Below, in pieces: positions 1-5,653 of a DNA stretch of 10,389 bases (the first letter of the stretch is position 1; each line of letters starts with the position of its first letter). The notes beneath the pieces were generated by a model. It searched no databases. It was not told the DNA's origin and saw only the letters and a list, made by a program, of their open reading frames with translations. This DNA comes from Clostridia bacterium (GTDB lineage Bacteria > Bacillota > Clostridia > Oscillospirales > Acutalibacteraceae): positions 1-10,389 of the forward strand of contig JAFVTZ010000156.1 of NCBI GenBank assembly GCA_017502965.1, read 5' to 3'. The translations under genes and the position numbers were made by a program.

Positions 1-684
1 GATAAAGAAAGTAAGTTCAAAAGCCGAATTTGCGGCGTAATCGGTAATGTCGGTTTTAGCAAAAATGAGTTCGTCGCCAACAGTTCCCAAAGCATCTATA
101 ATAAGATAGGAAATAGGCAGTAAAAAGGCGAGAATACTTTTAGTGTATTTACGGTTAGCCATTTCCTGTCTTGCTTTTTTGACTTCTTCATCCTCTTTTT
201 GCTCAACAAAGCCCAGCGCTATAATACCTATAGTTATCATCACAATACCGATAACTGTTGTAACTGTGATATCTTCTGTAGAGAAAATTCCGAAAATAAG
301 GCATAAAAGGAATGCGAGCGCGCCCGAAGAATTGCAGATAGGGGAAGAAATTGAGAGTTCAATATAACGAAGCCCTATATATCCTAAAACCATTGCAAGT
401 ATGTAAAGCGCAGATACAGGTATATAACTTATAAAATCCATAAGTTTAAAATCTGTATAGAAAAGACTTGCAACTATTTTGTGAACACCGTCAACTCCTA
501 CGGTTGAATCAATTATAGCACCGCCGATAAGGGTAATAAAGAAATGAATACCCATAATAAGACCTACGGCGAAAACCACTTTCCAGTGGCTGTTTTTGTC
601 CTGTTCTTTTGTTCCCATTTTAGAGAACAAATCAGAGCCGCTCCAACACAGCAGAGCCGCTATAGATAGAAAATAATATAACAT
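1..684 (-). CDS. EamA/DMT-type multispanning membrane transporter, C-terminus outside window
   Basis: The frame is open from an ATG at 684-682 to base 1 (228 codons, no stop), so the C-terminal part lies outside the window. The ATG has an AGAGAGG ribosome site about 11 bases upstream. The translation begins MLYYFLSIAALLCWSGSDLF and has hydrophobic stretches near residues 2-22, 35-56, 84-103, 107-133, 141-160 and 183-203, with a charged KEDEEVKKARQEMANRKY loop at 163-180. The short N-terminal helix, the ELSISSPI segment and the spacing of helices resemble EamA/DMT-superfamily permeases, which export or import small metabolites through the cytoplasmic membrane. I infer this from overall pattern and not from a diagnostic motif; the substrate cannot be told. 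No terminator or promoter separates it clearly from the genes upstream, so it may be the last gene of the parA-parB unit. Confidence 0.72.
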   Translation of the reverse strand, partial: MLYYFLSIAALLCWSGSDLFSKMGTKEQDKNSHWKVVFAVGLIMGIHFFITLIGGAIIDSTVGVDGVHKIVASLFYTDFKLMDFISYIPVSALYILAMVLGYIGLRYIELSISSPICNSSGALAFLLCLIFGIFSTEDITVTTVIGIVMITIGIIALGFVEQKEDEEVKKARQEMANRKYTKSILAFLLPISYLIIDALGTVGDELIFAKTDITDYAANSAFELTFFI

Positions 685-735
685 TTTTAATTTAGCCTCT
701 CTTTTTAACATCAGGCAGCAATTGTGCTGATATTT

Positions 736-834
736 TTAATTTAATACGATATTATGTAAACTTAATAAGAGGCTCGGTGGGGGACGGCGGCGAAAATGCC
801 TGCTGGGGATTATACTTTTTAGTCTTTTTGTCAT
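736..834 (-). CDS. Doubtful 32-codon ORF with a very strong ribosome site; possibly a frameshifted 27-aa peptide
   Basis: A textbook AAAGGAGG lies 8 bases before an ATG at 834-832, ten bases or so after the previous gene stops. As written, the frame gives a basic 32-residue peptide (MTKRLKSIIPSRHFRRRPPP...) that ends at 736. Adding one A to the A5 run after the fourth base of the ORF would instead give a 27-residue peptide starting MTKKTKKYNPQQ and ending PTEPLIKFT, with stop at 752-754. This second reading has the more natural composition. I do not recognise either product. It may be a real small protein, a broken one, or a fortuitous ribosome site. The next gene has its own ribosome site. 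Confidence 0.35.
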   Translation of the reverse strand: MTKRLKSIIPSRHFRRRPPPSLLLSLHNIVLN

Positions 835-873
835 ATATATAACCTCCTTTGAGTTTTTCACCTTTTAAAATGA

Positions 874-1414
874 TTATTTGTAGTAATATTTGTATTTCTT
901 ATCGCCAACGGCTTTAATTAAATAGTTTCTGAGTTGTTCCTCTGTTCCGCCTGATATGGTAGATTTATCAACGATAAATGCCATTCGGGAATTTATGTAA
1001 ATATAGAAAAAATCAGAAGTTTCACAAATACAATTCAACTTTTGATAACTGATTTCTGTAGTTCCTTTTAATTCGCTGTTTTGACCTGAAACATTCAAAG
1101 AATCTTCTTTAAATGTATAGTGGTTTTCGAAATTCTTATTTAGTTTATTCATTTTGAAAGATATTTTTGGTATAGCAAACCAAATAAAAAATTCCAAAAA
1201 AACCAGTACTATTACTAAGATATCCAAATAAAGCAAAGTTCTGTCAAAAAAACCGCCGACAATAGAAAGAACAGTACAAAGAACCATCACAATGGAAACG
1301 ATAACTATAGTGGGAATCAGTAATTTACCGATTTTTCTTTTTGAGAAAGTGTGAAAAAAAATTATATTTTTTAATTGTTTCCCAATTATATATTGAAGAT
1401 GCGGTTATTTCCAT
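874..1414 (-). pseudogene. YcxB-like membrane protein gene, interrupted by a +1 frameshift
   Basis: The natural start is the ATG at 1414-1412. It lies one base after the parB stop and has AGGTGA six bases upstream, which fits translational coupling. This frame reads MEITASSIYNWETIKK... and stops after 29 codons. The rest of the protein continues in the +1 frame, from about GKLLIPTIVIVSIVMVLC, to a stop at 874-876. The switch falls in the A-rich stretch at 1332-1342 (two A5 runs on the coding strand). Removing one base would give about 179 residues: a soluble N-terminus, two membrane helices (about residues 29-52 and 57-78) and a C-terminal half with FKEDSL, a YQKL segment and FFYIYINSRMAFIVDK. 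This matches the YcxB-like family, whose function is unknown. The only in-frame start for the 3' portion is a GTG at 1290 with no ribosome site and inside the first helix, so a separate short protein is unlikely. A sequencing error is the main alternative. Confidence 0.72.
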
Positions 1415-1415
1415 A

Positions 1416-2255
1416 TTATTCACCTGCTAATTTTTCTGCAAATTCTTTAAGTTCTTTATCGCTGAAAAATTCTATGGTTAAAGTTCCTTTGCCTTTGCCT
1501 GTCGGTTTTATGTTAACCTTGCGGCGCATTTCGTTTTTGAGCGAAAGTTCAACCTCACTGTAGAAATTGGGCTTTGCCTTTTTTTCTGTTTTTGGAGTTT
1601 TCTTTGAAGATGCTGCCATTCTTTCAAGGTCTCTGACAGATGCACCCTCTGCGGCGGCTAAAAGCATCTTTTGTCTTAAATCCTCATCCGAAACTGCGAG
1701 TAATGCTTTTGCGTGGCCTGTGGTTATAGTGCCTCTCCTTAAAGCCTCGCGCTCTGCTTCGTTAAGGTTTAAAAGACGGAGAATGTTTGTAACACTGCTG
1801 CGGCTTTTGCCCATTCTTTCTGCAACCTGTTCCTGAGTTAAGGAATAGTCATCAATAAGCGATTTATAACCGAGCGCTTCTTCAAGGGGATTCAAATCCT
1901 CTCTCTGCAGGTTTTCTATGAGAGCGAGTTCCATAAGTGTGCGGTCGTCGGTATCTTTTATCATTACCGGCACTCTTTCAAGCCCTGCAATTCGGCATGC
2001 ACGCCAACGGCGTTCGCCTGCAATAATCATATATCTGCCATCTATTGTCGGACGAACCACAATAGGTTGTATAAGACCGTGTTTTGAGATGCTGTCTGCT
2101 AAGTCGGAAAGAGACTGCTCATCAAAGTCTTTTCTCGGCTGATTACGGTTTGGTTCGATATCGTTTATATTAACATCAACGGTAGAACCGTTGTCGGTTG
2201 AATTTTCGTCAAAAAGGGAATCAAGTCCTCTGCCTAAGCCTTTTTTAATTGCCAT
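1416..2255 (-). CDS. parB: Chromosome partition protein ParB (Spo0J)
   Basis: This is a DNA-binding CTPase clamp that loads on parS sites, spreads, recruits SMC/condensin and stimulates ParA; in sporulating Firmicutes it links origin segregation to sporulation. The 279 residues are usual for chromosomal ParB. Visible in order: an N-terminal ParA-contact segment (KKGLGRGLDSLF, residues 4-15), the CTP-binding fold with GERRWRA at 80-86 and ENLQR at 114-118, a helix-turn-helix at about 139-160 (LTQEQVAERMGKS...), and a C-terminal dimerisation region after a lysine-rich linker (about 217-229). The start ATG has GAGAGG upstream that overlaps the last codons of parA, only five bases away, so the two are co-translated. 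Two parS-like palindromes lie nearby, at 3067-3082 and 3715-3730. The YcxB-like gene follows after one base. Confidence 0.97.
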   Translation of the reverse strand: MAIKKGLGRGLDSLFDENSTDNGSTVDVNINDIEPNRNQPRKDFDEQSLSDLADSISKHGLIQPIVVRPTIDGRYMIIAGERRWRACRIAGLERVPVMIKDTDDRTLMELALIENLQREDLNPLEEALGYKSLIDDYSLTQEQVAERMGKSRSSVTNILRLLNLNEAEREALRRGTITTGHAKALLAVSDEDLRQKMLLAAAEGASVRDLERMAASSKKTPKTEKKAKPNFYSEVELSLKNEMRRKVNIKPTGKGKGTLTIEFFSDKELKEFAEKLAGE

Positions 2256-2260
2256 AATGA

Positions 2261-3031
2261 TTATCCTCTCTTATTCTTCTTTAAAAATTCTTTTGCAAGG
2301 TCGTTATAAGCATTAGCGCCTTTTGAACGCTTGTCATAATACTGAATAGGCATACCGTAACTCGGGGCTTCTGAAAGACGGACACCGCGCGGAATGGGAG
2401 TTTTATAGAGTTTATCCGCAAAGTATTTCTTGATTTCTCCTACTACCTGCTGAGTAAGGTTGAGTCTGCCGTCAAACATAGTAAGCACGATTCCCTCTAT
2501 CTCCAGAGTGGAATTATAAAGCCTTTTTACCTGACGGACGGTTGCCATCAACTGCGAAAGACCCTCAAGAGCAAAATATTCGCACTGAATGGGCACAAGC
2601 ACAGTATCGCTGGCATTCAGCGCATTTATTGTGATAAGACCTAAAGAGGGCGGACAATCGATAAATATGTAATCATATTTTTCCCTGACAGTTGCCAAAG
2701 CCATTTTAAGTTGAGCCTCTCTGTGGTCTATCTGAATTAAATCCACCTCTGCAGCGGCTAAATCCATTGAACTCGGCACAACATCTACATTTTTATACTC
2801 TGTCTTAATTGCCGCAGTTTCGGCGGTGCCTTTTCCTATCAGCAATTCATAAGAAGTTATTTTACACTCTTTTTTGTTTATTCCGTATCCGCTGGTGGTG
2901 TTACCCTGCGGGTCAGCATCAACCAAAAGAACCTTTTTGCCCGCAATTCCTATTGCGGCGGCAAGGTTTACGGCAGTTGTAGTTTTACCCACGCCGCCTT
3001 TCTGATTAACTATGGAAATGATTTTTCCCAT
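2261..3031 (-). CDS. parA: Chromosome partition ATPase ParA (Soj)
   Basis: This is a deviant Walker ATPase that binds DNA non-specifically as an ATP dimer and acts with ParB in origin segregation; Soj also modulates DnaA in Bacillus. The 256-residue length is typical of chromosomal Soj, which lacks the N-terminal helix-turn-helix of plasmid ParA. The deviant Walker A KGGVGKTT is at residues 11-18, with the signature lysine K11. DADPQGN is at 38-44 and the Walker B-type FIDCPP is at 123-128. The ATG has AGGAGG about nine bases upstream. The upstream spacer carries a promoter with TTTACA and TATAAT 17 bases apart, and a parS-like site in the leader, so ParB feedback on its own operon is likely (inference). 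The gene lies five bases upstream of parB. Confidence 0.97.
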   Translation of the reverse strand: MGKIISIVNQKGGVGKTTTAVNLAAAIGIAGKKVLLVDADPQGNTTSGYGINKKECKITSYELLIGKGTAETAAIKTEYKNVDVVPSSMDLAAAEVDLIQIDHREAQLKMALATVREKYDYIFIDCPPSLGLITINALNASDTVLVPIQCEYFALEGLSQLMATVRQVKRLYNSTLEIEGIVLTMFDGRLNLTQQVVGEIKKYFADKLYKTPIPRGVRLSEAPSYGMPIQYYDKRSKGANAYNDLAKEFLKKNKRG

Positions 3032-3066
3032 AAAAGGAGCCTCCTGCTCTATAATTTATCTTAAAA

Positions 3067-3082
3067 TGTTCTACGTGGAACA
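3067..3082. promoter_or_regulatory. parS-like ParB-binding palindrome in the parA leader
   Basis: The sequence TGTTCTACGTGGAACA differs at one position from the perfect palindrome TGTTCCACGTGGAACA, a version of the parS motif recognised by Spo0J-family ParB (Bacillus consensus TGTTNCACGTGAAACA). It lies about 15-30 bases after the predicted parA transcription start and 36 bases before the parA start codon. Its place beside parAB supports the call. Whether ParB nucleates here is inference. Confidence 0.82.
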
Positions 3083-3103
3083 TTATTTTAACAAGATATA
3101 ATT

Positions 3104-3132
3104 ATTATATCAGCAGAAGGCTTAAATGTAAA
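3104..3132 (-). promoter_or_regulatory. Sigma-A promoter of the parA-parB unit
   Basis: On the minus strand, a -35 TTTACA (3132-3127) and a -10 TATAAT (3109-3104) are separated by 17 bases, and TGA immediately before the -10 makes it an extended -10. The predicted start is near 3097, so the leader would contain the parS-like palindrome at 3067-3082 and the AGGAGG site. Confidence 0.75.
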
Positions 3133-3167
3133 GAAAATAAATTACAGTTTAGCAAATCCTCTGTTCG

Positions 3168-3286
3168 AATGAAAAATGAATGATGAACAATGAAAAATTT
3201 CGGTGTTCCGCTTTGCGGAACGATTTTATATATGTTTTTGCCGTGCAAAAACACCTTAACTATTCACTTTTCATTATTCACTAATT
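3168..3286. repeat. Palindrome-rich MITE-like intergenic repeat
   Basis: Between parA and spoVAE, two arms that are imperfect inverted copies of an AATGAAAAATGAATGATGAA-type sequence face each other: 3168-3200 and 3256-3286. The decamer AATGAAAAAT occurs twice in the left arm (3168-3177, 3189-3198). Between the arms lie two perfect hairpins: GTTCCGC-TTT-GCGGAAC at 3205-3221 and TGTTTTTGC-CGT-GCAAAAACA at 3233-3253. There is no coding frame. The design is that of a small non-coding repeat spread in trans by a transposase, or a REP-like intergenic unit; the family cannot be named from the sequence alone. The rest of the 3032-3317 gap holds the parA promoter, a parS-like site and the spoVAE terminal hairpin. 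Confidence 0.6.
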
Positions 3287-3318
3287 ATTGTTTAGCGGCG
3301 AGCCGCTAAACAATAATT
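3283..3318 (-). terminator. Very strong 17-bp hairpin over the spoVAE stop codon
   Basis: AATTATTGTTTAGCGGC (3283-3299), a GA loop and its exact complement (3302-3318) form a perfect 17-bp stem whose distal base lies in the spoVAE stop codon (3318-3320). On the minus strand it is followed by AGTGAATAATGAAAAG rather than a run of T, so it is not a standard intrinsic terminator, though it could stop or protect the spoVAE transcript. It abuts the MITE-like repeat and may be part of it. Confidence 0.5.
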
Positions 3319-3686
3319 CAGGTTTTGTCTCCCGGTTTAAAAATCAGTGCCATTATAAAGCCGAAAAGCACAGATGCAGTTATACCTGCGGCGGTTGCAG
3401 TGAGCCCACCGCAAAGCGCACCGATAAGTCCGTATTGTTTAACCGCTTCCTGCACTCCTTTTGCAAGGCTGTAGCCGAAACCCGTAAGCGGAACTGTGGC
3501 ACCTGCGCCTGCAAATTCAACAATTGGCTCATAAATACCAACGGCAGTCAGCAAAACACCTGCAACCACAAACGAAACGAGTATTCTTGCGGGGGTGAGT
3601 CTGGTGTAGTCGATAAGAACCTGACCGATTGTGCAGATAAATCCCCCCACCAAAAAGGCATAAATACATTTTAAAATAATATCCAT
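3318..3686 (-). CDS. spoVAE: Stage V sporulation protein AE (SpoVAE / SpoVAEb)
   Basis: This is a small inner-forespore-membrane protein of the SpoVA apparatus, which moves dipicolinic acid and calcium into the developing spore and out at germination. The 122 residues have the family's features: an N-terminal helix with FLVGGFICTIGQVLIDYTRLTPARI (about residues 11-35 are covered by this stretch), the signature EFAGAGATVPLTGFGYSLAKG near 57-77, a glycine and alanine-rich segment, and a final helix before FKPGDKT. In most spore formers the gene sits with spoVAC and spoVAD; neither is present in this window, so this is a detached copy or part of a dispersed set. The ATG has GAAAGGA about nine bases upstream. 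A terminator-like parS hairpin separates it from ydbT, and I see no clear sigma-G promoter in the short spacer. Confidence 0.92.
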   Translation of the reverse strand: MDIILKCIYAFLVGGFICTIGQVLIDYTRLTPARILVSFVVAGVLLTAVGIYEPIVEFAGAGATVPLTGFGYSLAKGVQEAVKQYGLIGALCGGLTATAAGITASVLFGFIMALIFKPGDKT

Positions 3687-3700
3687 AATATGTTCCTTTC

Positions 3701-3734
3701 AAAAAAATAAGAGATGTTCCACGGGGAACATCTC
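3701..3734 (-). terminator. Intrinsic terminator after the ydbT-like gene
   Basis: On the minus strand, a perfect 10-bp stem (GAGATGTTCC paired with GGAACATCTC, 3711-3734, four-base loop) is followed directly by TTATTTTTTT. It begins 23 bases after the end of the ydbT-like gene and ends just before the spoVAE ribosome site. The stem contains a parS-like sequence, listed separately. Confidence 0.75.
3715..3730. promoter_or_regulatory. Second parS-like ParB-binding palindrome, inside the terminator stem
   Basis: TGTTCCACGGGGAACA differs at one base from TGTTCCACGTGGAACA. The left half TGTTCCACG matches the parS half-site exactly. The two parS-like sites are 648 bases apart and bracket spoVAE. 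The single mismatch lies in the centre of the palindrome, in the loop of the hairpin. Confidence 0.68.
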
Positions 3735-3757
3735 TATTATTTCGCTGAAATAGAGTT

Positions 3758-5188
3758 TTATACATTCAAATCAAAACAACTGTTAACAGCCTTTACAACA
3801 CTTTCATTATCGAGATGACGGATACGGATATTATCCGCACCCTCAGAGCAAACTGTGAGTTTTATGCGGCAGGTTTTTTGTACCATATCTGTCCAGAAAC
3901 GGGTGATTTTAATCTGACCGATTTTGTGTTTCGGGCAATAAAGTTCGCAAGTTCTGAAATTTTTAGCGCTCCTGACATAAATGTTTTCACCTAAAACAAG
4001 TTCACCTTTAAGATATTCGAAAATGCAGATAAATGCATAATAGAACACAAAAGCGAGGGCAACTGTCGAACAAAAGAGGATAAGGCGGTCGAAATCCCTG
4101 AAACGCAAACCAAGATAAATTGAAATCCCGAGAACAAAAAGTAGATAAAATGTAGGCCAGACCAGAAAACGGCTTTTTACCCCGTTAGTGCGTTTTGCGC
4201 GGAGAGGGCTTCCTTTTGGGGTTAAAAAGGGGAAATATTCAGAAAATCCCGTTTTAATCTCTTTGTATGAGCCCGAGGGAATAATAATCTGGGATTCGCT
4301 TTTGGATTCACCGAAACCGCCGACACTTACTTTTAAAGCATATCTTCTCACCAAAAACATAAGCGGAGTCTGCACTATAAGGGCATTATTTACTGAACGC
4401 TTTTTAAAAGAGGTACGGGTTCGGGTGAAAAAACCGCTGCGGACTTCAAGTTCCTCATCTCCAAGACGGAGTTTGAAATTTATAAACTTGAAAAATGAAT
4501 AAACAAAGGAAACTCCGTATGCCAAAAGGAAAACAAGAGAAACGGTATTGACTATAGGTGGAAAGAAATTCTGCACTTTAGAAGAAACATTGTTAATTTC
4601 ATCAAGCAACATTTCACTTATACCGACACCGATAAGATTACCGACACGGTTTATTATCGGAACACCGATAAGCATTCCTGCAAAAGCGGAAGAGGTGGTT
4701 GCCGCCATAACTGCAACTTTTACGGCGGAAAAATGCACACGTGAGGGTTTATATTCACTGTAAAGCAGGCGGGAAACCTCTTTGCCGTCAGATAAACTCA
4801 GTTTAAATCTGAAATCGGGATGTCGTTTTGAACCTGCCTCTGTATTTATATTGAAAGTTACCGAGCGAAAGAGCATATCAAGCGGATTCTGAACAGTTCT
4901 TACTGATGACAACTGCGAAACCTTTATTGTGGCTTCTTTAGTGAAGAAAACTCCGCTTTTAACCGTTACTGAGTCTGCCTCACAAGTCAGCCTGAAAGTA
5001 ATAAATCGGGCAACAGCCCAGATTGTTATTATCGCTAAAATTACCGTTTCAAGACCTAAAATATCATTTATTTCTTTATTTATAATGTATTGCACCGCCG
5101 CTTTTACAAAGGGGAGTATTAAAATGAAAAGAAACGGCTTTATAAATGATAGAATCATAAGCGGATGGGCGCGGTAAGTTTTTTTCAT
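3758..5188 (-). CDS. ydbT: YdbT-like membrane protein with three bacterial PH (bPH2) domains
   Basis: This 476-residue protein alternates membrane helix pairs with bPH2 (DUF304) domains. The helices are at about residues 9-30 and 47-67, then 157-180 and 210-235, then about 345-365 and 370-390. After each pair comes a soluble domain: about 70-140 (TCEADSVTVKSGVFFTKEATIK...), about 241-305 (LGDEELEVRSGFFTRTRTSFKKRS...) and about 395-476 (KGELVLGENIYVRS...). This threefold layout and length match Bacillus YdbT. The molecular role is not known; in Bacillus the ydbST pair has been linked to resistance against a cyclic bacteriocin, and envelope defence is therefore possible here. The ATG overlaps the ydbS stop as ATGA, so the pair is translationally coupled. 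It is the last gene of the rarA unit, ending just before an intrinsic terminator. Confidence 0.85.
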   Translation of the reverse strand: MKKTYRAHPLMILSFIKPFLFILILPFVKAAVQYIINKEINDILGLETVILAIITIWAVARFITFRLTCEADSVTVKSGVFFTKEATIKVSQLSSVRTVQNPLDMLFRSVTFNINTEAGSKRHPDFRFKLSLSDGKEVSRLLYSEYKPSRVHFSAVKVAVMAATTSSAFAGMLIGVPIINRVGNLIGVGISEMLLDEINNVSSKVQNFFPPIVNTVSLVFLLAYGVSFVYSFFKFINFKLRLGDEELEVRSGFFTRTRTSFKKRSVNNALIVQTPLMFLVRRYALKVSVGGFGESKSESQIIIPSGSYKEIKTGFSEYFPFLTPKGSPLRAKRTNGVKSRFLVWPTFYLLFVLGISIYLGLRFRDFDRLILFCSTVALAFVFYYAFICIFEYLKGELVLGENIYVRSAKNFRTCELYCPKHKIGQIKITRFWTDMVQKTCRIKLTVCSEGADNIRIRHLDNESVVKAVNSCFDLNV

Positions 5189-5619
5189 AGTTCACCGCCT
5201 TTTGATATAGAGGAGAGAAAACTTTTTGCATCCTCGTTCGAAAGTTCAGGCACGAAAATGCGGCTTCTTGCGGCTTTCAGCGTTATTGCTTTGAGTTTAA
5301 ACAGGCGGGAAAGAGGTGTTTTAATAGTCTGTGCATATATCATCCTTGTAAAGGGCAAAATGTGACAGTTATTGATAAAAACACCCCGTTTTATGATAAC
5401 TGCACCGTTTATGAATGAAATTTTGCAACTTTTAAAAAGGGCAGGAAGATAGAAAATAAGTATAACTGCATAAAGAAAAGGCACCGCAATCGCTAAATAA
5501 CGGAAAAATTCCGAATAGCGCCGAAGGAACATAAATCCCCCAAAAACGAGAATTGATATGAATGTTACTCTTATACACCAAAGCAAAAATGTTTTGCGAG
5601 GCAGGGTATATTCCTTCAT
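5185..5619 (-). CDS. ydbS: YdbS-like membrane protein with one bacterial PH (bPH2) domain
   Basis: The 144-residue protein has two membrane helices (about residues 11-28 and 38-58) and then a bPH2 (DUF304) domain, seen in INGAVIIKRGVFINNCHILP (about 69-88) and the following RMIYAQTIKTPLSRLFKLKAI, where family members have a conserved basic-hydrophobic core. It corresponds to the smaller partner of the Bacillus ydbS-ydbT pair and probably forms a membrane complex with the product of the overlapping downstream gene. The ATG has AAGGAGG seven bases upstream. The 34-base gap to rarA, with no promoter seen, places it in the rarA unit. Biochemical function unknown. Confidence 0.83.
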   Translation of the reverse strand: MKEYTLPRKTFLLWCIRVTFISILVFGGFMFLRRYSEFFRYLAIAVPFLYAVILIFYLPALFKSCKISFINGAVIIKRGVFINNCHILPFTRMIYAQTIKTPLSRLFKLKAITLKAARSRIFVPELSNEDAKSFLSSISKGGEL

Positions 5620-5653
5620 AACGGTACCTCCTTGAATTTTAGGTCGGTAAAAC

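Noticed and set aside
716..729. CAGCA-ATTG-TGCTG hairpin as terminator before the EamA-like gene
   Set aside because: The stem has five base pairs. The T-rich tail is on the plus strand, where there is no gene to terminate.
874..1290. An independent short gene starting from GTG at 1290
   Set aside because: No ribosome site precedes it, and the start would fall inside the first membrane helix, whose upstream half is encoded in the same frame.
1319..1350. Programmed ribosomal frameshift in the YcxB-like gene
   Set aside because: The needed shift is +1, and the A runs do not form a standard slippery heptamer in the reading frame. No stimulatory hairpin or upstream ribosome-like site is obvious. 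Simple mutation or error fits better.
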